The translations under genes were made by a program, and so were the position numbers. From Pterois miles (taxonomy: Eukaryota > Chordata > Actinopteri > Perciformes > Scorpaenidae): a DNA stretch of 64,000 bases. Under the pieces are notes generated by a model. The model made no database searches. It saw only the letters and a list, made by a program, of their open reading frames with translations, and had not been told where the DNA came from. Location of the stretch: NCBI GenBank assembly GCA_947000775.1, contig CAMQGK010000327.1, positions 15,647,501-15,711,500 on the forward strand, read 5' to 3'. Positions 1-9,048 of this stretch are shown piece after piece; positions within the stretch are counted from its first letter, which is position 1; each line of letters begins with the position of its first letter.

Positions 1-405
1 GCAGATTTTCTGTCATAAATTTATAGTCAAGCCAAGCCAGTTTAACCCCTGATGATGCTGATGATTTCAATTGCTACTGGTAAATCAAGCTAGTGTGATT
101 TTAACAGCTGTGATGTAGACAAAATACACAGGTGGCTCATATGGAAAAACACTGTGTTTGCACAGCATGTAAGCAACTCAGTACGGGCCCACAGGGAGAG
201 ACTGCACTGGCAATTTCCACTTCCACTCCCCCACTCTTTCCTTTGTCATTATCTGAGAATGAGTGGCAGCATGGGTTAATTCTTCATCTCCATCTTCACA
301 TACAAAGAAAGATACACAGAGAATGACCTTATATATAGCGTCACTGTAAATTGAACTTGAATATTAGCCTCACCTCTCCTGGAGAATTTTTAATATGTTA
401 ATGCA
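1..405. other. Unassigned AT-rich DNA
   Basis: No exon with splice signals and no repeat I recognise. Short open frames here are ordinary chance frames. Confidence 0.5.
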
Positions 406-920
406 AGGGCTGACAATCGATTAGAATATTTAGATAGATAGATCTGAGTATCATCACTGTAGAAATGCAAGTTATTTAATACTCTTAACAACATGGGAGT
501 GGGAAAATATGCTGCTTTATGTACAGTAGATATATGTAGATATTTATTATCAGAACTCAATTAACAACACAAAACAATGACAGATATTGTCCAGAAACCC
601 TCACAGGTACTGCATTTAGCATAAAAATATAATGAAATCAAAACATGATGACAAGCTGAAGCCTAACAGCCAACAGCAGCTGTCAGTGTGCTGACTTGAC
701 TATGATTTGCCCCAAACTGCATGTTATTATCATAAAGTGGGCATGTCTGTAAAGGGGAGACTTGTAGGTACCCACAAAACCCATTTTCATTCACATACCT
801 TGAGGCCCATGCCACCTCCTTTGCGACACCATATGACAGATTCCTGAGGTTTTCTACTTTCAAGTTGCGATAATGTGTTAACGAAATTAGTGGCATTAAA
901 ACAAATTTGTGTGAACTCAC
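406..920 (+). mobile_element. hAT-like non-autonomous element remnant, 3' truncated
   Basis: It starts with AGGGCTGACAATCGATTA, a decayed form of the TAGGGCTGTCAA end seen on better preserved copies at 25471 and 30748. It carries the family core at about 740-800 (cataaagtgggcatgtctg, then aaaggggagact and ggtaccc). The far end is replaced by a SINE-like sequence at about 922. No target duplication can be read because the right end is missing. Confidence 0.55.
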
Positions 921-921
921 C

Positions 922-1170
922 TTCCTGTCTGTCTGTCTGCAGGTCGTTCCTGCGACTGCTAGATGTCAACCAGAAGGGACACTGGCATCCCGAACCTGCA
1001 ACCAACAGATAACATGCAGGGGCAGCAGCGGGATTTGATCCATCCAACGAAAGGCTTTTGTTTTATTGTTAGAGAGCGACAGAAAGTAGTCTTGTGTGTG
1101 TGTACCGGCTGTGAAGTGTGATGCTTTCTGCCTGATAACTGAGCTACTGATCTGCAGCCTGCACCTTCAC
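922..1170 (-). mobile_element. Possible tRNA-derived SINE
   Basis: On the minus strand the sequence AGTAGCTCAGTTATCAGG (about 1133-1150) resembles a tRNA A box, and GGATCAAATCCCGCTGC (about 1025-1041) resembles a tRNA T arm or B box. A short body follows and ends in a (CAGA)n tail at about 925-940. The A-to-B distance is longer than in most tRNA-derived SINEs, so the class is uncertain. A degraded second copy lies at about 2712-2955 because of the tandem duplication. Confidence 0.4.
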
Positions 1171-2029
1171 ACATACACACACACCTATACACACAAGTTG
1201 TCACTTTCATTTCAATCAGCTGAACCATTTTTATTATTTAGAAGTTGAAAAGGCTTTGACATGAAGAAACTGTCACATTAATCCTTGTAACTCGGTGCGA
1301 TTGCTTTGTCATTCATTTTAGGCTGATTGAGCTGAAAGTGACCTCATACAACAGTTAACACAAACCTATTACCAAAAAAATCCTTAAGTGTCTGCATACT
1401 GTAGGTTGTGTCAATGTCTCGCACTACTCCTGATGTCTGTACTGTATGTGTAAGGTAAACATTGATGTAGATATTAGTCGCTTACTGTGACCAACCTAAC
1501 TATGCTTTCATGTGACATATGAAATCCACATAGTCATGAATGTTTAGAGTGCTGTTGATAATTCATGATAATCTGTTAATTCCAGTGTTTAGCTTTATGG
1601 AGGAAAGTAGTGGATTGCACTGTTCAGAGATACAGAAACACTCTGTCCTGTTTCTATAAAAGAACTATTGAAACAAACTACTATTAACTGGAATTTTATT
1701 TCAGTGTGAGTGTATTCATAATTTAGGCTACCTAAAAGACCGGTTAATCAGGGATGGCTCGTCCAATTGGGGACAAATGTCTTGTGTCCAATTGGGGAAA
1801 AACAAATTGATGGAGGTGGTGTCTTGTCTTGTGTTGATTGAGTTATCTTAGACTGCTTCTTTGGTAAAACTTCTTAAAATAGTTGCTCGTTGCTCTTAAT
1901 ATTTAAAAAAAAAAAAAAAGTTGTGGTAAAAGAATGCTCAGTGAATGTTTAGTGAATTTGGCCTTTATTATGGAGTCTGTAGGAGGTTAGCTGGCTTCAA
2001 TGTGCTGTATGTGAATGTCAGTATGCATA

Positions 2030-3540
2030 TAAAATGTGCAGTTTTAAATTAGGGAAGGTGATATTGTATATGGGCTGTAAGAGAGAATAAATGACAGAGG
2101 TTGTCTGCTTATTGCTCTGTTACACTGGTGATAAGTAGTCAGTTTTAAGGTCTGTATATGTGTTTCTTTGTTAGGTCATTATTTTTTCCACACAAGCACA
2201 CCTGAAGTGAAAAGTCTGCTTTTTCTCAGTCTGTCATTACAGTAAGTCTATGGTATACATGAGAAACTGTTTAGTTTGGAAATTGAGTATAGGTGAAATG
2301 AAGTTTTTAATCTTTAAATGGGAGTGGGAAAATTGCTGTTGTACAGTAGTATATGTGATATTTATTTAGAACTAATTAAAAAAAAAAATGAAGATATTGT
2401 CAGAAACTACAGGTCTGCATTTAGATAAAAATATAATGAAATAAAAATGATGACAAGCTGAAGCCTAACAGCAAAGAGCTGTCAGTGTGTAGTGTGCTGA
2501 CTTGACTATGATTTGCCCCAAACTGCATGTTATTATATAAAGTGGGATGTCTGTAAAGGGGAGACTTGTAGGTACCCAAAAACCCATTTTCATTCACATC
2601 CTTGAGGCCCATGCCACCTCCTTTGCGACACATATGAAGATCCTGAGGTTTCTAAGTTGCGATAATGTGTTAACGAAATTAGTGGCATTAAAAAAATTTG
2701 TGTGACTCCCTTCCTGTCTGTCTGTCTGCAGGTCGTTCCTGCGACTGCTAGATGTCAACAGAACGGACACTGGCATCCCGAACCTGCAACCAACAGATAA
2801 CATGAGGGGAGCAGCGGGATTTGATCCATCCAACGAAAGGTTTTGTTTTATTGTTAGAGAGCGACAGAAAGTAGTTTGTGTGTGTGTACCGGCTGTGAAG
2901 TGTGATGCTTTTGCCTGATAACTGAGCTACTGATCTGCAGCCTGCACCTTCACACATACACACACACCTATACAACAAGTTGTCACTTTCATTTAATCAG
3001 CTGAACCATTTTTATTATTTAGAAGTTGAAAAGGTTTGACATGAAGAAACTGTACATTAATCCTTGTCTGGTGCGATGGCTTTGTATATTTTAGGCTGAT
3101 TGAGCTGAAAGTGACCTATACAACAGTTAACACAAACTATCAAAAAATCTTAAGTGTCTGCATACTGTAGGTTGTGTAATGTCTCGACTACCTGATGTTG
3201 TACTGTATGTGTAAGGTAAACATTGATGTAGATATTAGTGTTACTGTGACCAACCTAACTATGTTATGTGACATATGAAATCAATAGTATGAGTGTTTAG
3301 AGTGCTGTTGATAATTATGATAATCTGTTAATTCAGTGTTTAGTTTATGGAGGAAAGTAGTGGATTGCACTGTTAGAGATACAGAAACACTCTGTCCTGT
3401 TTTATAAAAGAACTATTGAAAAAACTCTATTCTGGAATTTTATTTAGTGTGAGTGTATTTAATTTAGGCTACCTAAAAGACGGTTAATAGAGATGGCTGT
3501 CAATTGGGGAAAATGTTTGTGTAATAGGGGAAAAAAAATT
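2030..3540. other. C-depleted degraded copy of the duplicated unit
   Basis: Aligned by eye with the clean unit, this stretch lacks many single C, CC or CA residues on the + strand: atgcaggggcagcagcggg at 1014 becomes atgaggggagcagcggg. From gggagtggg to gatgtcaac the clean copy runs 476 nt and this one about 440 nt. Changes are mostly losses rather than substitutions. This suggests an unpolished long-read segment. Confidence 0.7.
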
Positions 3541-3998
3541 GATGGAGGTGGTGTCTTGTTTGTGTTGATTGAGTTATCTTAGACTGCTTCTTTGGTAAAA
3601 CTTCTTAAAATAGTTGCTCGTTGCTCTTAATATTTAAAAAAAAAAAAAAAAAGTTGTGGTAAAAGAATGCTCAGTGAATGTTTAGTGAATTTGGCCTTTA
3701 TTATGGAGTCTGTAGGAGGTTAGCTGGCTTCAATGTGCTGTATGTGAATGTCAGTATGCATATAAAATGTGCACGCCTATCTTCAAATTAGGGGAAGGTG
3801 ATATTGTATATGGGCTGTAAGAGAGAATCAAATGACAGCAGGTATGTCTGCTTATTGCTCTGTTACACTGGTGATAAGTAGTCAGCTTTTAAGGTCTGTA
3901 TATGTGTTTCTTTGTTAGGTCATTATTTTTTCCACACAAGCACACCTGAAGTGAAAAAGTCTGCTTTCTTTCCCTACAGTCTGTCCATTACAGTCAAG

Positions 3999-4160
3999 TA
4001 CTATGGTAATACCATGAGAAACTGTCTTAGTTTGGTCACAATCACATAGCACAGTAATACCATGGTACTGTATCATCATGGTAGTGACCGAATCACTGTA
4101 TTTCCATGGTACAATACTATGATATTGTATCATTATTATCACTATTATAAAATACCATGT
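3999..4160. repeat. Cluster of palindromic CCATGG motifs
   Basis: taccatggtactg, catcatggtagtg, ttccatggtacaat and related partial copies recur within 160 bp. Together they form short interrupted palindromes of a simple dispersed repeat. No coding potential is seen. Confidence 0.5.
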
Positions 4161-5014
4161 GCAAGCACAACTAGCAATAAATGAACAGTTATCTAATTCA
4201 AAGGTCCCATATTGTAAAAAGTTAGATTTACATGTCTTTTATTATAAAGTAAGCTCAAGTGCTGCATATAAATTCTGCATAAGTGTCGAAACGCTCAATC
4301 CACAGAAACACACGCCCTGTATTCAGAAACTGAGCCTTAGAAACAAGCCGTCAGGATTTCTGTCCGTCACCTTGTCACAAATCTGCAATATAAAGATTAT
4401 TTCACAGTGTTAAATGTAAACATTGTAAATGTGTCCCACTTATTTTAGTTGCTGTAAATGTGAATGACGTCAGCTCACAGGAAGTAAACATGGAGCCAAG
4501 CTGTTGCCTAGCAATGCAGTTCCATTGCAATGGCGTTGAAATGTGCTAAAGCAGAGCGTTTCAGACAGTGTAAATACATGCATCCTCAGGCAGACCGTAT
4601 GAGGAAAATAAAAATTTTTTTGAACATTACAGCATGTAAACGTGTTCTAGTAAAAACAAAAAATACAAGTGTGAACCTAAAAATTTGTATAATATTGGAC
4701 CTTGAAATTTAAATAGAAAAAAAACAAATACACATAACTTTAAATGTTACACATGATTATATATATGCAATCGAAGCCTATACTTTATACAGTAGGGTAG
4801 CCTTTAACTTACAGAGGCTTCAATTGCAGGGTGTCAGCATGAGATGGCGCTACCTTCATATTCACGGATTTACCGATATACTGTATGTGTGATAGTACAC
4901 ATATTATGCTTCAGTCATGTTAGGTTAGGCCAGGTTTGTACAGGATGTTTCCCAGACTAACAGCAGTGGTTGAACTTTAATGTTTGTCTAATTATCAGTA
5001 GTGTGTTATTCACA
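4161..5014. other. Unassigned DNA with a repeat fragment
   Basis: About 4397-4530 (ttaaatgtaaacattg, acaggaagtaaacatgga, ccaagctgttg) matches a block at about 39535-39630 and is a dispersed repeat fragment. No exon is recognised. Confidence 0.5.
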
Positions 5015-5103
5015 GGGGGGGGGGGGGGGGGGAGGGAAAGGGGGGGGGTATTTCTAACGGAGTAAGACGGGGGGGGGGGGGGGGGGGGGGGTGACCCTGA
5101 GCT

Positions 5104-5164
<61 letters not shown>
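5104..5164. repeat. Uninterrupted 61-nt G homopolymer
   Basis: Sixty-one G in a row, preceded by shorter G runs. A tract of this length is rare in vertebrate genomes and is a classic polymerase or base-calling failure signal. If real it could form G-quadruplexes. Confidence 0.9.
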
Positions 5165-5165
<1 letters not shown>

Positions 5166-6222
5166 CTGTGCTAAGGTTGGAGGGGGGTCCCGCTGCCCGG
5201 TGGGGGGTCGGTCGTGGGGTTGGGGATCCGTCCCGGGGGGGGCGTTGGCCTGCTGGCCCTTGGGCGGCGGGTGGGTTGCCCGGGGTGGGCGGGTTTTCCC
5301 CGCGGGTCGGTGGTGGGGGGGGGTGGGGTGGGGTGTTGGTTTATTGGTGTTCTCGTCTGGGGGGGTGGGGACACGGCTCGCGGGTGTTTGCCCGTGGGTG
5401 TCCCGGGCGCGGGGGTGGTGGGCGGGGGCGGGGTTGCGGGGGTGGGGTCGGGGGCGGGTTGTTGGGTCCGTTGGTCGTGCGGGTTGTGTCCTCCGGCGGG
5501 GTCTCCGCCCGGGGGTGCCCTTCTCCTTTTTGTAATCGGGTGGGGGCCACTCGGGTTTGCAGCTGGTATTGGTTTGTAGGTGAGAGATATTGGTGATGGT
5601 ACTGATAATAATTGGGTGTATTTAGTGGTAATTTATGTGAATAGAGTTATTTGAAAGGAAAAGAAATTTTGAAAAAGATGGGGAAGGAAAGAAGAAGTTG
5701 GGTTGATAGGTTATAGTGAGGATGATTGTATTTTTGTGGTGTGAAGGGGAAATAATGTGAATAAAAGAGTGAATGGTGGGAGGAAAAAAAAAAAAAAGAG
5801 GAAAAAAAGGGGGGGGAGGGTGGAATAATAATTATAAAGATTGTTGGGATAATAATGTTGGGGGTTGTTGGAAATGGAGAGAAGGAGTCTTTGTTGTTGA
5901 AAGGAGAAAAGATATATTATAATTGATAAAGAGATTTTTTGAAGAAGTTTTTTTTTGAGAAAAAAAATATTTTTTTAGATGTGGATTTATTATTAATTTT
6001 TTTTTTTTTTTGGTGTGTTTTAATTTATATAATATAATTTAAATATAAGAAGTGAGGAGAGTGTTTTTATATGAAATAAATTATATTTTTGTTTTTTATT
6101 TTGATGGATTTTGTTTTTTTAAGTATTTATTTATATATGATTGGGGGGGAGGAGGGTGAGATAAGAGATGTGGGTGGGGGGGGGGGAGAGAAAAAAGAAG
6201 TAATAAATTATTATTTATAAAA

Positions 6223-6254
<32 letters not shown>

Positions 6255-6278
6255 CACAAAAAAAAAAAAAAGATATAT

Positions 6279-6349
6279 AAAAAGAAGAGAAAGAAGAGAA
6301 GAAGAGGGGGAGAGAGGGGGAGGGGGGAGGGAGGGGGGGGAGGGGGGGA

Positions 6350-6385
<36 letters not shown>

Positions 6386-6423
6386 GGGGGGAGAGGGGGG
6401 GGGGAGAGGAGAAAGAAAAAAAA
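6279..6423 (+). repeat. 145-nt uninterrupted homopurine tract
   Basis: Only A and G occur from 6279 to 6423, including a (GA)n run at about 6355-6382. Such tracts can form triplex DNA if real, but this one lies inside the suspect low-complexity island. Confidence 0.85.
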
Positions 6424-6425
6424 TA

Positions 6426-6467
<42 letters not shown>

Positions 6468-7260
6468 TTAAAATAAAATATAAAAAATAATATAAAAATT
6501 TTTATATTTTTATTTTTTTATATATTTATTTATATATATTTATATATTTAATATTTTTTATTTATTTTTTTTTTTTTTTTTTTTTTTTTTTTGGTTTTTG
6601 TTTTTTATATAATTTGGGGGGTAGGGGTTTAGGAAATTTTGGGAAATAATGTAAATTTATTAATGTCTTCTTACAATTTCTCTTTTTCTGTTGTGATGTA
6701 TGGTGTGTAAGCCTTGGATCTCTAAGATATGGGGAATTTGTCGATCATGGGAATGTTGTTTCTTTTCCTGTTTTTTGATTATTATGGCTTAATCTGCTGA
6801 AATGATCGAATGGGAAGGGTGGGGGGCCGGCGGGGGAGAGAAGGATGGAAGGGGAGGTAAATATGGTTTTCTGGTTTTTAAGGGAATTAACAGTAAAAAT
6901 TAATAATTTATTGGGGTGATTGGGGGTTTTTGGGAGGTTTGGGAAATCAGTTTTGTTTCCCTGTGGTTTGCCATGTTCCTTTTTTAATTTTTTTTTCTTT
7001 ATATAAATTTAATTATAGGAGTGGTGTTGTGGTAGTTTTTTTTGTTAGTGTGTTAATTATTAAACTACTTTAGTTAATTTTTATAATTAAATATGTGAGA
7101 TTTATTATTATTATTAAAGATTAATGTGTTGTATCAAGTTGTGTGAGGGTTTATCTTTTTTTTGGGGGAGTAAGGAAAGAGAATGTCGAGAGAAAAAAAA
7201 GAAAATATTAAATATACATTTAAATAAAAATAAATATTATAATTAAAAATATAAATATTA

Positions 7261-8873
7261 ATAAAGAATGTTGTGGACGAGCCGCAAACACAACCACATT
7301 TCCACCTCAGTTACTTTAAAGTTCAAGAAAAAGATCTCTTAAACTTGTTCCAGCTCTTCACTGACGTTAGCCTATATGATGGCTATGCCAAATGGAAATA
7401 TTCATGATGCATCATTTTAGACACATTTCCTCAAAATTTCTGCCAGGAACTGGCAGAGGTCTTCGGGTGCTGAAGCACCACAATATATTCACCCCACCCC
7501 AGATTACAAATAATAATTAGTAAAAGATCATCCTGTATTTGGTCCAGTAGAAATTTGATTACTGATGTGTGACAAAATTAGCTATTTTGTGTGAAAAATT
7601 TGCGATTTTGCTGCTTTTCTCGAGATGTAGGGAAACAAAACATTTATAGGTCTATCTGCTATGTGCTGTGGTTTTGTCTGTATATAGCCTATGCTGTTGT
7701 GTTAATACCCCTAAATCATACCTCTTGAATAGAGAGCCAATCTGGACAAACATGTTGTTTTGAGAGAACAAAAAACAGAGATTAATGGCGTATAAAAAGT
7801 CATGTTTATTTTGCAAGTGCAGTGGACAGTGAATGAAAACTAGTCAAAGAAAAATGAGAACACTCAATGCCAGACTCTTGTAGCCTAGAGAGCTATTTTT
7901 GCTGCTTCTTTCTCAGGGGACCGTGGTACAGGATCAGACACTGAATCCATGAGGCTGAGGAGTCATCTGAATTCAACATTTAGACTGTTGTGAGTTTATG
8001 AAAGGTAAACATCAAATTTTACAAATACTGCAAACAACTGCAGTATACTCCTTTGTCACCTGCGGAGAAACTTTCCAGACTACCTTAAAAATCAAAATGA
8101 GGTGTTGAGTTCGGGGAAACTTTATAAAATACTTAATTGTTCGGCAATTTTTCTCCGTCTGTTTGTTCTTCACATATTTTGAGAACTGCTCATCCGATCT
8201 ACTTCACACTTGGCGAGGGACCCAAGGAAGTGCTTTTTGGTGCAATTTGGACACGTGACACGTTCAATATAAATAAACTTTGAATAAACAAGTGACCACA
8301 ACCCTGTGCGCTCACTTTACAGCCGTTCTCTCCTTCACTTCCTGGGGTCAACACCAGGTGGAGAACCAACTAGAAGCAGAACTTAAAACACTGATACCGT
8401 TACCAACAGCAAAGCACAGTACATCTGTTAATTAAATCCATGCTTAAAACTGCAGTGGTTATGTCAAAGCAAGCACACCTATTTTGGAAATAGCCTCCAC
8501 AAAGTGTATTTCAACAATGTTTCTGACTGTAGGTAACCGATAGCTGGGTGTGTTTTTTCCTGTGAAACAAAGTGCATTTTACCAGTGTTTCTGACCCCGA
8601 GTAGCCACGACTTGGGTGTGTCACGCAACTATGTCATGGCAAGTGTATTGGTCAGGACTCAAGGAAGGCCAATGTCAATGTGAAGTTGTTTTTATGAGCA
8701 GTTCTCAAGAAAGCTGCAAGCAGCAACACCACAGGCCAAGCATTCAGCCCGATCTGAACAGGTTTCAGCGGGCACTGCACTAGTAAGTTTAAATATACTA
8801 GTGAAGGAAAAGAAGCAGAAACATAGATTAACTAAAAAATAAGCGGACATGAGTATAGGGAATTATTTCAGAC
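7261..8873. other. Gene-free DNA with unclassified dispersed repeats
   Basis: Normal composition resumes here. The segments at about 8150-8290 (acatattttgagaactgctc, cgagggacccaaggaagtgc, ttcaatataaataaac) and 8705-8785 (caagaaagctgcaagcagca) read like a repeat common in teleosts, but I cannot name the family. This span is downstream of the lectin stop codon. I did not find a convincing polyadenylation signal close to the stop. Confidence 0.4.
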
Positions 8874-9048
8874 TCAGCCGACAGCATATTCAATAGAATG
8901 ATCTGATTCTGTCCCGGTGACTTCCACCTCACACAGTGTCAGGTATTCTGGTCCTCCAGGAATCACAATGTTTACATAACGGCCCTCCATTCCTTCACAC
9001 ACAAAGGTTTCGGAGGCCCCAGCTGCGATAGACTGGATAACAGCACAT
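8874..9048 (-). CDS. F-type lectin exon 5: second half of C-terminal domain, stop
   Basis: It encodes residues 265-322. It matches exon 3 up to VEVTG with one change (VISSI to VIQSI), then has its own short tail TESDHSIEYAVG and a TGA at 8876-8874. This is the natural end of the gene. Confidence 0.85.

Larger units (their letters stand above)
437..4040. repeat. Tandem duplication, unit about 1.8 kb (437-2280 and 2281-4040)
   Basis: The order of landmarks repeats: gggagtggg at 495 and 2320, the ctgtctgtctgcaggtcgtt block at 925 and 2715, the poly(A) block at about 1903 and 3632, and the ttattttttccacac block at about 2178 and 3922. The right part of copy 1 and the left part of copy 2 are a degraded version of the unit, while the outer parts are clean. 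The whole looks like one clean unit split around a poor-quality copy. Confidence 0.8.
5015..7260. other. Extreme low-complexity island, probably assembly error
   Basis: G runs of 18 (5015-5032), 23 (5069-5091) and 61 nt (5104-5164) are followed by about 400 nt of G-rich sequence. A stretch almost without C comes next: between 5581 and 6660 I count four C (5602, 5889, 6255, 6257). It also contains long A and T runs, a GA repeat and a pure purine tract. Composition drifts in blocks G, then G/T/A, A, G/A, T, and returns to normal near 7265. The open frames at 5168-5596 follow from the G bias and are not genes. Confidence 0.85.

Noticed and set aside
943..1012. Possible terminal exon after a good acceptor (SFLRLLDVNQKGHWHPEPATNR then stop)
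   Set aside because: No upstream exon. On the minus strand the segment carries tRNA-like A and B boxes, so it is better explained as a SINE.
5168..5596. Overlapping open frames on both strands in the G-rich island
   Set aside because: They arise from G bias that removes stop codons. There is no domain, no splice context, and the sequence is suspect.
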